From positions 2,666,001 through 2,730,000 of the forward strand of contig OZ244993.1 of the NCBI GenBank assembly GCA_965223485.1: a stretch of 64,000 bases of DNA. The letters run 5' to 3'. Numbering within the stretch: the stretch's first letter is position 1; every line of letters begins with the position of its first letter. Of this stretch, positions 7,336 through 16,160 are shown piece by piece. The DNA is from VXPQ01 sp965223485 (GTDB taxonomy: Bacteria; Bacteroidota; Rhodothermia; Rhodothermales; VXPQ01). The position numbers were made by a program, and so were the translations under genes. The notes beneath the pieces were generated by a model. It was not told the DNA's origin, ran no database searches, and saw nothing but the letters and a program-made list of their open reading frames with translations.

Positions 7336-9324
7336 TCACTTGATGATGATGAACTTGCCGGTACGCGTCTCTCCTTCGTGGCCGGGCACATGCGACTCGA
7401 TGTGGTAGATGTACACACCGGGCTGCACGTTTTGAAAGAAGCGAGTCAGCAGATAGTCGCCTTCGCTCGCGCTCCCCCAGGCTTCCTCCCCGAAACCGTC
7501 GTTGTGCTCAACAGTGCGAATCAGCTCTCCAGCGACGTTGAAAATGCGGATGGTGCACATCCCCGGAATGTTCAGAAAGCTGATTCTCTTTTCTTCGGAG
7601 GGGTCGGCAAAGCCACTGACCTGCCGGAAAGGATTAGGGATAACCAGTACATCCGACAGGTCGTTGCTTGGCGCTGGCTTGGCGGCCAGCGCGTCGTAGG
7701 TGTAGGCGGTGAACCCACTCTCCAGTCCATCTTCGTCATAGGAAGTGACCCAGTAGCGATACGGGATGCCCGATTTCGTTGCAAGGCGGTAGGTGCTCTT
7801 GTTACCGGTGGTGAGCGCGGCGGCTTGGTCCCGGGAAATGTTCGCCACTTCCTCCCAGGGGCCTTCTATGCGCGCCTCGGACTGGTATATTTTGTACCCG
7901 GCCCAATCGTTGCGCCCCTTGATCGGATCAACGTAGCTGTCCGGCACGGCCGTGAAGGTAATATCGAACCCCTGCGTGCCCGTCTCGGGATCGGCAAACA
8001 ACCCGACCTGGATCATGTCGTCGTTGCTGGCGAAGGGAGCATCGCCGACGGTAGGCGGCGGATAGGCGGTGATGCCGGCGTTCCAGTCGCCCGTGCGTTG
8101 CCAAGCCTCCACGATCCCCAAAGCGGCTGCCCAATTCGCCTTCAGATTGGCCATTCCCGCCTCGAGGTAGTTCTGGGTGGCCTCCAGGCCACCCCGCTCA
8201 GTAACGTTGCGGTCCATCTCCCCGAGCGCGATCACCCGGATCAGTTCGACGGAATCTCCGGGGGCAATGTCATAGGGACCGATGCCCAGGTTGAAGGCGC
8301 CAAGGCGCTCATAGGTATTGCCATCGACGGTGGACGCGTCGGCGTTCGCCTCGCGCCAGCTCATCCGCGCCTGGTGGGGAGTCATGCGCGTGAGAACATA
8401 GTCCGGGTCCCTGTTCGTGGGCTGCCAGAAGTCTTCGTCGGGCGCGCCCGGGTTCTCATTCAGAATCCGGTGATAGATTCCTTGATAGACCCTCTTCTCA
8501 CCGAACTTGTTGGGCGTCACGTCCACGATGTTGTCGGTGAATATCTGGGGCGAATAGAGCCTGCGGTCGATCGAATTCTGGATGGTGATATTGCCCGGGT
8601 CTCCCCGGTCGCCCGTGACGTCGCCGGGAGAAATGCCATAGGCCACGGGATTCTGGTTCGGCGGCATGGAAGTGTCGTCGTAGAACACGAAGTTCCCCTG
8701 TTCTTCCCGAAAGGTGCTGAAGGAAGCATCCCAGACGTATTCGTCATCGAACGAAGTCGCATACGGCACGCCCGTAGCGATATTGATGCTGTAGGTAATG
8801 GAGTTATACCAGTCCTGGATGGTGCTGCTGCCCTCGTTCGTGTACACCTCGCGCTGTATGATGAAGTCGTCGTACTGCGGCAGGCTCCAGACCATCCTCT
8901 TTCGGGATACCCGCAAGGGGATAGCCGGCTCAGCGGCTCCTGCCGGGTCAACGCCAGTGACCACCTCGAAGGAATACTCTTCGGCTTCCTGCGCACTTTG
9001 GCTGAAGTTGTAATTCTTCACCAAAGTGTGCCCGACGATGTTGAAGGTGGGCGGACCGGCAACGAGCAGGTCTCCATCGACGAGAGCGACCCAGTTTCCG
9101 AAGGTGTTGAACCAACTCGTAGGGGCCTCGAAGTAGCCGGGGTAGGCAGACCGCCAGGCGGCTGGGTTGGGAACTGCTTCACTGACAATGGTCCAGAACT
9201 TGCCCCGCGTGAGTTGGTGGTCGGTGATGTTCTGTGCAGCGACCGGGGCAGGGGACGCAGCCAGGACGGCGCCTACCAGGAAGGCTGTGAAAAAGGTGGA
9301 GACTTGCCGTGTCGTTCTGCTCAT
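7336..9324 (-). CDS. secreted protein with T9SS-type C-terminal tail
   Basis: 662 residues with an N-terminal signal peptide (cleavage likely after APVAAQ). The C-terminal about 85 residues have the layout of a type A sorting domain: a PNPFR motif, IRIFNVAGELIRT, then PGVYIYHIES and a final GKFIIIK. A fibronectin-III-like segment precedes it (about 490-560, SYDEDGLESGFTAYTYD). The central part has no family I recognise. It lies 46 bp downstream of the TonB receptor, where a SusD lipoprotein gene would sit in a classical Sus locus. A role as a surface glycan-binding partner of the receptor is inferred from that position. Confidence 0.78.
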   Translation of the reverse strand: MSRTTRQVSTFFTAFLVGAVLAASPAPVAAQNITDHQLTRGKFWTIVSEAVPNPAAWRSAYPGYFEAPTSWFNTFGNWVALVDGDLLVAGPPTFNIVGHTLVKNYNFSQSAQEAEEYSFEVVTGVDPAGAAEPAIPLRVSRKRMVWSLPQYDDFIIQREVYTNEGSSTIQDWYNSITYSINIATGVPYATSFDDEYVWDASFSTFREEQGNFVFYDDTSMPPNQNPVAYGISPGDVTGDRGDPGNITIQNSIDRRLYSPQIFTDNIVDVTPNKFGEKRVYQGIYHRILNENPGAPDEDFWQPTNRDPDYVLTRMTPHQARMSWREANADASTVDGNTYERLGAFNLGIGPYDIAPGDSVELIRVIALGEMDRNVTERGGLEATQNYLEAGMANLKANWAAALGIVEAWQRTGDWNAGITAYPPPTVGDAPFASNDDMIQVGLFADPETGTQGFDITFTAVPDSYVDPIKGRNDWAGYKIYQSEARIEGPWEEVANISRDQAAALTTGNKSTYRLATKSGIPYRYWVTSYDEDGLESGFTAYTYDALAAKPAPSNDLSDVLVIPNPFRQVSGFADPSEEKRISFLNIPGMCTIRIFNVAGELIRTVEHNDGFGEEAWGSASEGDYLLTRFFQNVQPGVYIYHIESHVPGHEGETRTGKFIIIK

Positions 9325-9370
9325 CGGTCTGGGCTCCGGTTAGGCTGGAAAAAACTTGCTTCCTGGGCGA

Positions 9371-12300
9371 TTAAAAGTTCAATTGTACCCCGAAAAAGAT
9401 CTGCCGGGGAAGCTGGACGAGGTCGTACCAGTCCCATTCGCTTTCTTCTCCCGTTGTTGGATTCACCGGGAGTTGGTCTTGCTCGTGGTAAGAGACCAAG
9501 GCATCCTGTGTGGTGGGGAACCGTAGGCGGTTGGTATTGAGCACGTTGTGAACGTCTACGCTGAACTCAATCTCCGAAGAGCTAACCAGACCGACGGTTT
9601 TCGAGATACGCAGGTTTGTGTTGTGGTAGGGTTTCCACCGCTTGTTATTGGGCTCGGTCGAGAAATCTCCCGGGGAGTGATAGGTGTAGCGGTGGCCGCT
9701 GGCGAAGTTGTAGTAGAGGTTCACGTGCCAGCCGCCCAACGGGTAAAAACTTCCAAGGTCAGGGCCAAACTGTTCCGGCGAGAACAGGTTCAGGATCGCC
9801 TTGAAGCTCGTAGTCGGGTTCCATTGGTCGTTGTTCTGCCCGGAGCTCCCCCGGTCTCTCAGGCTCACGCCGTGCAACCGGTTTGGCCGTACGGGCTCGC
9901 CATTCTCCTCGACGAATATCTGTGAGAAACCGTACTGGCCGGAGCGCACGAAAGAGCGGTTGAAAACAAGCTTCAGGCTTGCGTTCCGCAAAAAGAGCGT
10001 CTCGATGGAAGCTTCGAGGCCTCTCACATCGACGAAGCCGCCGTTGGTCGTTACTCGGCTACGGCCGCCTCCCGGCGCGAACCCAAGGGTGGTCACCGGG
10101 TCGGTATACACCTCGGTGTTCACCGAACCTCCGAGACCGAAAAGGTTGCCGCCCGCTCCGAATCCCACGAAATCGACCCGCCCCTGGCTCACTCCGAGAG
10201 AAGTCAGACTCTTGCCGTCCTTGTAGTAGGCGGTCAGGTCGAGATGAGCCAACCGGGGAATATGCTGGTCGAAGCCAATCTCGTACTGAATGACCTTCTC
10301 GAAGGTGAGCTCCGGGTTGGCCGTGTTGGTGTTGGGGTGATAGAACCCGAGCGCATCCGCAGGTGAAGCATCCGGACTGCCTTCCGAACTGGACGTGATG
10401 TGAAAAATCGTCGGGCCGCCACCGATCAGTTGCCACGCCGGACGCTGGTTGAAGTGACCGTAGGAGAAGTGCAGCACGGTCAGCTCCGTGATCGGATGGG
10501 ATATGCCGAAACGTGGTGAAAGCACGGCCCGAGGACTGGTTTTCACGCCGTGCGTTTCCGCATCGTAGGTGACCACGGCGTCCTCGTCGAACACACCCGG
10601 ATCGAATATCGAGGGCGCCACTTTCGTGTTCGCGTCGAAGGCGTCGAAACGCAGCCCCGCGTTGACCACCATGCCGTTCAACTCCACCTTGCCCTGCACG
10701 TAGGCCGCCGCGTCCCACGGATTGAAATCGGGCTTCGTCGCCAAATTGGAATAGACGGCGCCCGGCATGGCTCCAGCCTTGAAGGTCTTCGACACGTACT
10801 GTGGGGAGAAGAACGCGCCGGCCTTCAATTGAATCTCCTGGCTTACCTGATTCGTGTAGTCCACCTTGGCTACAGCGGCCTCTGAGCGCACCTTGAGTTG
10901 AAAAATGCCCGGGTGGCGGCGGTGGAAAATGGGGGGCAGCAAAAACAGCGGGTTGCCCGGGATCATTGTCTCGTTCCAGTGGGTGCCAAACTCCTCTGAC
11001 TCGGGATCATAGACATCGCTGTCCTCGAGTTGGCCGAAGTTGTGCCGATCCAGACGCATGGTGGTGTAACTCACCTGGGCTTCAAGAAAGGACGAAGGAC
11101 TGAATACGTGCGTCCAGGCCAATTGCCCACTCCGCATCCGCATGTATTCCGGCGGCGTCGGAACCTGAAAGACGTGCGAGGTGCCGTAGGGCCAGTACTT
11201 GAACCGGGAATAACCGGAGTGGTAGTACGGCGGAGGACCCCAGAACCCCGAAACGAATGCATCTTCACTGGACCAGTAGCTCAACCGCGGGCTCTCCGTG
11301 TTGTCGAAACCCTGGTAAAGGCCCGAAAGCTGAAACCGGTTTCGGGAGCCGAGACGGTAGTGCAGCTTACCCTGGTAATTCCAATCCTGAGAATACTCCA
11401 GAAAAGCCGGGAAATTCGGGGCGCGTCGCACGTACTTCCCCGAAGCAAGAAACCCCAGGTTCTCCGTGATCGGCCCATAGAACGTTCCCTCGCCCTCCCA
11501 GGTCGAGCGCTGGGCATACTCCTGCATGCGCCGCGAAACGTCCCCGAAAAGATCCCCCGTGATGAAATTCGTCCACGCATCGAGGCGCTCCTGTGGGGTT
11601 CGCGTGGCCCAGGCGCCTCCCCCGTTGTGCTCGGTCCAGTAGTCGAGCGTGGCCATCACCCTCCATTCATAATTGTCTTTGCCGTAAATGTTCGAACCCC
11701 AATGATATTGTCCCGCGGGGCGATATCGGGAACGCACCGTGCCGCGAATGCGGTCTGAAGAAGAACGCGTGACGATGTTGATCACCGAACCCATCGCGCG
11801 CCCGTACTCTGCGTTCCAGCCACCGGTAAGGACCTCCAGTTCCGCGATGGCCGTGGTGTTGACGCCCGCAAAGTTGCCCCCTGAAACATTGTCGCGCAGG
11901 CTGAGCCCATCCATATAATAGCTGTCCTCGAGTCCGAAGCCCCCACGAATACCGCCGTGGATGTTCGTTCCCGTCTGAATCAGAAGCGCCTCGGAAAGCG
12001 TCTTCACCCAACTGTTTTCAAGCTCCTCACCGCTCATGCGCTGTTTGCTGCCCGTGAGGTCCACCTCGACAGGCGGACGCTCCGCGACCACCACCACCTC
12101 GTCTGCTTGCAGCGTAGAGGAGGAAAGCGAAAAGTTCAGCGGGGCCGTCTGATCGATGTAGACCCGCACGTCGGTCTGCGTCACCGGTGCAAAGCCGATC
12201 ATGGTCGCCCGTACGACATGCGTGCCCGGGGGCGCCTGCAAAATGAAGTAGTTGCCCTCGGCGTCGGCGGAAGCCCCCAACCGAGTGCCCTCGACCACCA

Positions 12301-12439
12301 CATTTGCTCCGGGCAAGGGTTCTCCCGTGACCGCGTCGGTGACGGTACCTGCTATCTTACCCGTCTGCGCATGGACGAGGCCTGGAGAGAGAAGCAAACC
12401 TCCAAGGACAAGAAGCGAAGAAGCGTATCTCCTGAGCAT
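9371..12439 (-). CDS. TonB-dependent receptor with carboxypeptidase-regulatory-like domain
   Basis: 1022-residue outer-membrane active transporter. The frame is open to 12532, but the ATG at 12439 has a GAGGT ribosome site and begins the signal peptide (MLRRYASSLLVLGGLLLSPG), and the operator lies upstream of it. Domains: carboxypeptidase-regulatory-like beta-sandwich about 26-106 (GKIAGTVTDAVTGEPLPGAN), plug about 120-230 (VYMDG-type loop, ELEVLTGGWNAEYGRAMGSV), then a 22-strand-type barrel ending in a terminal Phe (FFGVQLNF). It imports a substrate, probably an oligosaccharide, using TonB energy. It heads the cluster and is preceded by a strong promoter (12574-12602) and a LacI-type operator (12507-12522) in a roughly 130-nt leader. 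Confidence 0.93.
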   Translation of the reverse strand: MLRRYASSLLVLGGLLLSPGLVHAQTGKIAGTVTDAVTGEPLPGANVVVEGTRLGASADAEGNYFILQAPPGTHVVRATMIGFAPVTQTDVRVYIDQTAPLNFSLSSSTLQADEVVVVAERPPVEVDLTGSKQRMSGEELENSWVKTLSEALLIQTGTNIHGGIRGGFGLEDSYYMDGLSLRDNVSGGNFAGVNTTAIAELEVLTGGWNAEYGRAMGSVINIVTRSSSDRIRGTVRSRYRPAGQYHWGSNIYGKDNYEWRVMATLDYWTEHNGGGAWATRTPQERLDAWTNFITGDLFGDVSRRMQEYAQRSTWEGEGTFYGPITENLGFLASGKYVRRAPNFPAFLEYSQDWNYQGKLHYRLGSRNRFQLSGLYQGFDNTESPRLSYWSSEDAFVSGFWGPPPYYHSGYSRFKYWPYGTSHVFQVPTPPEYMRMRSGQLAWTHVFSPSSFLEAQVSYTTMRLDRHNFGQLEDSDVYDPESEEFGTHWNETMIPGNPLFLLPPIFHRRHPGIFQLKVRSEAAVAKVDYTNQVSQEIQLKAGAFFSPQYVSKTFKAGAMPGAVYSNLATKPDFNPWDAAAYVQGKVELNGMVVNAGLRFDAFDANTKVAPSIFDPGVFDEDAVVTYDAETHGVKTSPRAVLSPRFGISHPITELTVLHFSYGHFNQRPAWQLIGGGPTIFHITSSSEGSPDASPADALGFYHPNTNTANPELTFEKVIQYEIGFDQHIPRLAHLDLTAYYKDGKSLTSLGVSQGRVDFVGFGAGGNLFGLGGSVNTEVYTDPVTTLGFAPGGGRSRVTTNGGFVDVRGLEASIETLFLRNASLKLVFNRSFVRSGQYGFSQIFVEENGEPVRPNRLHGVSLRDRGSSGQNNDQWNPTTSFKAILNLFSPEQFGPDLGSFYPLGGWHVNLYYNFASGHRYTYHSPGDFSTEPNNKRWKPYHNTNLRISKTVGLVSSSEIEFSVDVHNVLNTNRLRFPTTQDALVSYHEQDQLPVNPTTGEESEWDWYDLVQLPRQIFFGVQLNF

Positions 12440-12506
12440 GATCAACCTCGCGTCGTGTGCGTGCATGAACCGCGAAAACCGCCGGGGGGCCACGCGGAAA
12501 GGGGAG

Positions 12507-12522
12507 ATGTTAAGGTTATCAT
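12507..12522. promoter_or_regulatory. LacI-family operator, site 2
   Basis: Read on the minus strand this is ATGATAACCTTAACAT, differing from operator 1 (489-504) at a single position. It lies 52 nt downstream of the -10 box of the TonB-receptor promoter and 68 nt upstream of the chosen start, so binding would block early elongation. Being in the leader also argues against an upstream start at 12532, which would place the operator inside the coding region. Confidence 0.75.
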
Positions 12523-12573
12523 TTTTGGCCAAAAAAACACATCGAAGTACTTTAAAAGCACTGACCCGGACTC

Positions 12574-12602
12574 AGTATAAACGCTTGCCTGCCCTTTGTC
12601 AA
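12574..12602 (-). promoter_or_regulatory. sigma70-type promoter of the TonB-receptor cluster
   Basis: Minus strand: -35 TTGACA (12602-12597), a 17-bp spacer, and -10 TATACT (12579-12574), close to the E. coli consensus. The surrounding 12530-12640 is AT-rich. It has the same architecture as the isomerase promoter (TTGACA, 17 bp, then an operator downstream). Confidence 0.8.
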
Positions 12603-12653
12603 GAAATTGTGAAATATTTTTGAAAATAATCCGAAATGCCGAGTGAATACTCG

Positions 12654-12691
12654 AAAAAACACAATCCGGGGCGATGCTGGCAGGGCCTGCC
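12654..12691 (-). terminator. possible terminator after tpiA
   Basis: Just after the tpiA stop, the minus strand carries the palindrome GGCAGGCCCTGCC (12691-12679), followed about 20 nt later by a run of six T. The gap before the T-run is longer than in a textbook intrinsic terminator, so this is tentative. Confidence 0.35.
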
Positions 12692-12698
12692 GGGGCCC

Positions 12699-13442
12699 CT
12701 ACCCCGCCCCCACAATCGCCGCAAAGTCCTCCCCCTTCAGGCTGGCGCCGCCGATCAGTCCGCCGTCCACATCCGCCTGCCCGAACAGCTCAACGGCATT
12801 ACCCGGTTTGACGCTCCCCCCGTACAGAATATGCAGGGCGCGGCCCGTCTCTTCGCCGAATTGTTCGTTCAGCCGCCCCCGGATGAAGGCATGCATTTCC
12901 TGCGCCTGATCGGGCGTGGCCGTCTCGCCCGTACCGATCGCCCAGACCGGTTCGTAGGCGATCACCAGTTGATCGGGGCTGTCCGGCTCGACACCGTGCA
13001 AACCACGCGCCAGCTGCCGCCCAACCACCTCTTCGGCCCTACCTGCCTTGCGCTCTTCCAGCGTCTCGCCCACGCATACGATCGGCACGAGGCCGTGGGC
13101 ATGCGCCTGGTCGATCTTCTCACATACCCCCTCGTCCGTCTCCCCGAAATACTGCCGGCGCTCGGAGTGCCCCAGAATCACGTACCGGCACCCCGCCGAC
13201 GTCAGCATCGGAGCCGACACCTCGCCGGTAAAGGCGCCCGCATCCTGTGCATGCATGTTCTGGGCTCCAAGGGCCACCGGCGTACCGGCAATCTCCTCGG
13301 CAACGACGGACAGACTCACGAAAGGCGGGCACACGACGACTGTCACATCCCCGGGGTCCCCCACCGAATCCGCGACATTGCGCGCAAGGGTGCGCGCCGT
13401 GTCTATATCCGTGTGCATTTTCCAGTTACCGGCAACAAGCAT
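12699..13442 (-). CDS. tpiA: triosephosphate isomerase
   Basis: 247 residues, normal length for the family. It interconverts dihydroxyacetone phosphate and glyceraldehyde 3-phosphate in glycolysis. All signature residues are present: Asn6/Lys8 in GNWKMH, the electrophilic His92 in GHSERR, the catalytic base Glu164 in AYEPVWAIGTG, and the phosphate-binding YGGSV and GGASL loops. It is a cytoplasmic dimer in known members. The gene follows gatB on the minus strand (gap 86 bp) and precedes the sugar-locus promoter, which it does not appear to share. Confidence 0.98.
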   Translation of the reverse strand: MLVAGNWKMHTDIDTARTLARNVADSVGDPGDVTVVVCPPFVSLSVVAEEIAGTPVALGAQNMHAQDAGAFTGEVSAPMLTSAGCRYVILGHSERRQYFGETDEGVCEKIDQAHAHGLVPIVCVGETLEERKAGRAEEVVGRQLARGLHGVEPDSPDQLVIAYEPVWAIGTGETATPDQAQEMHAFIRGRLNEQFGEETGRALHILYGGSVKPGNAVELFGQADVDGGLIGGASLKGEDFAAIVGAG

Positions 13443-13528
13443 GGGTTTCAGTGTGTGGTTGGATTGAAACGAATGAAGAAGAATATCGGTGCGGATGCCC
13501 TGCCGGGTACAGCGCAGAAAGCGGGGAT

Positions 13529-15022
13529 CTACTCGCGGCGGCTTTCAAGGCGCTCGACCAGCAGTTTGCGCACGAGTTTGGGATCGGGGGAACCCTCGAA
13601 CCGCCGCATCGCCTGTCCGATGAAATACCCGATGAGGCCCTCCTTGCCGCCAAGGTACGCCGCCACTTGCTGCGGATGATCGTCCAGCACGCTTTCCACG
13701 ACGGGCGCAAGGGACCCCGCGTCGGACACCTGGATGAGGTCGCGTTCCTCCGCGATGGCCTCCGGGGCGTCCTCCCGCTCCAGCATGGCTTCGAAAATTT
13801 CCTGGGCCGCCGTGGAGGATATCCGGTCTTCAAGGCGTAGCCGGACAAGCGCCGCAAGGCGCGATGGGCGAATGGGAAGCTCCCCGATCGACGTTGCGGT
13901 CTCCTTGAGCACGCGGAGCACATCGCCCATGATCATATTGGAGACGCTTTTCGCCGGGCCATGCATTTCTTCGCCGCTTCCTTCCACACGCAACGCCTTC
14001 ACGGTATCTTCAAAATAGTCCGCCAGCTCGCGTTCCTCGGTCAGGATCGCCGCATCGTAGGCGGGCAACCCCCACGCCTCCCGGAAACGGACGCTGCGTG
14101 CCTCCGGCATTTCCGGGAGTTCGGTGCGGATACGGCCGAGCTGCTCGTCCGTTACGAAAACCGGCGCCAGATCGGGATCCGGAAAATACCGGTAATCGTG
14201 CGCCTCTTCCTTGGAGCGCATGGGCCGGGTCTCCTGCCGATCCGCATCCCACAACAGCGTTTGCCGCACGACCTCTCCGCCCGCCTTGACCAGCCGGATT
14301 TGCCGGGCGATTTCGTAATCGAGGGCGCGCTCCACGTTCCGGAACGAGTTCATATTCTTGATTTCGGTGCGCTCGCAGAGCTTCTCGCTTCCCATAGGAC
14401 GGATCGACACGTTTGCGTCGCAGCGCAGTGACCCCTCCTCCATGTTGCCGTCGGAAATGCCGAGATACCGCACGATCTGGCGGATCTTCCGCATATACAG
14501 GTACGCTTCGCGGGGCGACCGCAGGTCCGGTTCGGAAACGATTTCGATGAGAGGCGTTCCGCAGCGATTGTAGTCGAGGAGCGTGTCGTACGGATCCTGG
14601 TCGTGGATGGACCTCCCAGCATCCTCTTCCATATGAATGCGGGTCAGCCCTATGCGCTTCGTTACGGGCGGCGCATCCTTTTCCTGCAAAACGATATCCA
14701 CATGCCCTCCGGCACAGATGGGTGTCTCGTACTGCGATATCTGGTAGCCCTTCGGCAAGTCGGGATAAAAATAATGCTTGCGGGCCAGTACGGAGCGGGG
14801 CGCAATCCGGCAATGCGTGGCAAGCCCCATGCGTATGGTATAATCGACCATCCGCCGGTTCAGCACGGGCAGCGTGCCGGGATGGCCGAGGCTGACGGGG
14901 TCCACATGCACATTCGGACCGGCGCCGAACCGGGCGGAATCAGAACTAAACGCCTTGGAATCGGTAAGAAGCCGGCAATGCACTTCCAGGCCGATAACCG
15001 GCTCGTACGTAGCGCGCGGCAT
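13529..15022 (-). CDS. gatB: Asp-tRNA(Asn)/Glu-tRNA(Gln) amidotransferase subunit B
   Basis: 497 residues, the usual GatB length. With GatA and GatC it converts misacylated Glu-tRNA(Gln) or Asp-tRNA(Asn) to the correct amidated form. Visible signatures: YEPVIGLEVHCRL at the N-terminus, VDPVSLGHPGTLPVLN, the IHMEEDAGRSIHD metal and phosphate-binding stretch, DYNRCGTPLIEIVSEPD, and a C-terminal YqeY/GatB tRNA-binding domain (IGYFIGQAMR). The start is taken as the ATG at 15022; a TTG two codons upstream is possible. gatA and gatC are not in the window. Confidence 0.97.
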   Translation of the reverse strand: MPRATYEPVIGLEVHCRLLTDSKAFSSDSARFGAGPNVHVDPVSLGHPGTLPVLNRRMVDYTIRMGLATHCRIAPRSVLARKHYFYPDLPKGYQISQYETPICAGGHVDIVLQEKDAPPVTKRIGLTRIHMEEDAGRSIHDQDPYDTLLDYNRCGTPLIEIVSEPDLRSPREAYLYMRKIRQIVRYLGISDGNMEEGSLRCDANVSIRPMGSEKLCERTEIKNMNSFRNVERALDYEIARQIRLVKAGGEVVRQTLLWDADRQETRPMRSKEEAHDYRYFPDPDLAPVFVTDEQLGRIRTELPEMPEARSVRFREAWGLPAYDAAILTEERELADYFEDTVKALRVEGSGEEMHGPAKSVSNMIMGDVLRVLKETATSIGELPIRPSRLAALVRLRLEDRISSTAAQEIFEAMLEREDAPEAIAEERDLIQVSDAGSLAPVVESVLDDHPQQVAAYLGGKEGLIGYFIGQAMRRFEGSPDPKLVRKLLVERLESRRE

Positions 15023-15048
15023 GATCAATGAAGCATAGAATTCGACAA

Positions 15049-15471
15049 ATGGCGCACGACCGTGTCCTTGCAGGTCTCTGCGTTCTTCTTATCGGTGCAT
15101 GGGCAGGGTGCAACTCGCCGTCCGGGCCTCCCGATCCCGATCGGTTCGGCGAGCCGTACGAAATTCTCACCAACCTTTCGCCGAATTCCCCGGACGAACC
15201 GCCGGCCATCATATCGGATTCGCTCTCGGTACTGGTTGCCTATACGGGAGGTTGCGCCGATCATACGTTTGAAACGCGCGCCCGGGTGGTAGGCCGGGCT
15301 GCAGCGATCATTCTCCGCCACGACAACGGCGGCGACACCTGCGAAGCATACCTGCATGACCGGCTCGTGTTGCCCCTTCCCGAGAACGTACTCGAAGCTC
15401 CTGAAATTCATCTCCTCAACCCCCATGCGGATACGCCGTTCGTGCTGCGATGGGATCTTACGCGAGATTGA
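15049..15471 (+). CDS. small hypothetical lipoprotein
   Basis: About 140 residues. A signal peptide with lipobox (LIGAWAGC) makes it a probable lipoprotein. An ATG at 15028 is in frame, but the one at 15049 begins a compact signal sequence and is preferred. The remainder contains two cysteines (GGCADHTF, GDTCEAYL) that may pair, and a C-terminal beta-like segment (LLNPHADTPFVLRWDL). I recognise no family. It is divergent from gatB (26 bp between starts) and its 3' end overlaps the convergent bcp gene by 14 bp. Confidence 0.7.
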   Translation: MAHDRVLAGLCVLLIGAWAGCNSPSGPPDPDRFGEPYEILTNLSPNSPDEPPAIISDSLSVLVAYTGGCADHTFETRARVVGRAAAIILRHDNGGDTCEAYLHDRLVLPLPENVLEAPEIHLLNPHADTPFVLRWDLTRD

Positions 15472-15940
15472 ATTTCTCCATGATTTCACGTGTGTGCTCT
15501 TCTACTTTCGGGCGCTTGAACACGTGGGCGATGCGCCCCTCCTCATCGATAAGAAACGTCGTGCGCTTGAGCCCCATCGTCGTCTTGCCGTAGAGGTTCT
15601 TCTCGCCCCACACGCCATATCGCCCGATGATGTCCTTGTCCGGGTCAGCCAGCAGTGGAAACGGCAAGTCGTACTTCCCGGTGAACGTCTCGTGGGATGC
15701 CTCGTCGTCGGGCGATACGCCTACCACGGCGATCCCCCGGTTCAGCAAGTCCTGGTGGCCGTCGCGCAGGTTACAGGCCTGCTTCGTGCAGCCCGGCGTA
15801 TCGTCTTTCGGGTAGAAGTACAGGGCTACCTTACGGCCTCGCAAATCGCTGAGGCGCACGCGTTCGCCGCCCTGCGCCGACCCTTCGAAATCGGGGGCCG
15901 CCTCTCCTTTTTGGGGCATGTTCGCCGTACCGTCTGCCAT
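15458..15940 (-). CDS. bcp: thioredoxin-dependent thiol peroxidase (Bcp/PrxQ)
   Basis: 160 residues. It reduces hydroperoxides with electrons from thioredoxin. The peroxidatic and resolving cysteines are Cys51 and Cys56 in DDTPGCTKQAC, the 5-residue spacing of the atypical 2-Cys PrxQ group. FYPKDDTPGC and the YGVWGEKNLYGK region are typical. The frame is open further upstream to 16027, but that extension is not family-like; the ATG at 15940 gives a normal length. The 200 bp between this start and the upstream dehydrogenase gene hold the 28-bp tandem repeat. Confidence 0.96.
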   Translation of the reverse strand: MADGTANMPQKGEAAPDFEGSAQGGERVRLSDLRGRKVALYFYPKDDTPGCTKQACNLRDGHQDLLNRGIAVVGVSPDDEASHETFTGKYDLPFPLLADPDKDIIGRYGVWGEKNLYGKTTMGLKRTTFLIDEEGRIAHVFKRPKVEEHTREIMEKFNLA

Positions 15941-16035
15941 GTCCGGGATTGGATATTTTTGATAAGGGATGATGCGATGCGCCGGCGGGCTGTTCGTTCC
16001 GATGCGCCGGCGGGCTGGTCTTTTCAATGCATGTC

Positions 16036-16160
16036 AATACGCCAGTAGGCAGGTTGTCTTAATACGCCAGTAGGCAGGTTGTCTTATTAATACGCCAGTA
16101 GGCAGGTTGTCTTATTAATACGCCAGCAGGCAGGTTGTCTTATTAGTACGCCAGCAGGCT
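16036..16160. repeat. 28-bp tandem repeat copying the 3' end of the E1 gene
   Basis: Units at 16036-16060 (25 bp, short by ATT), 16061-16088, 16089-16116 and 16117-16144, then a partial unit 16145-16160 that is the last codons and stop of the dehydrogenase gene. Units start AATACGCCAG and end GTTGTCTTATT; they differ only by a T/C at the eleventh base. Each contains a small inverted repeat (GCC...GGC). The coding strand thus repeats the terminal codons LLAY-stop outward into the intergenic gap. Confidence 0.9.

Noticed and set aside
7126..9540. 804-codon frame on the plus strand opposite the T9SS-tailed and PorV-like genes
   Set aside because: Shadow frame caused by GC-rich codon use; no domain is visible and the minus-strand genes are certain.
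16036..16160. CRISPR array from the 28-bp repeats
   Set aside because: Units are directly adjacent without spacers and copy a gene end.
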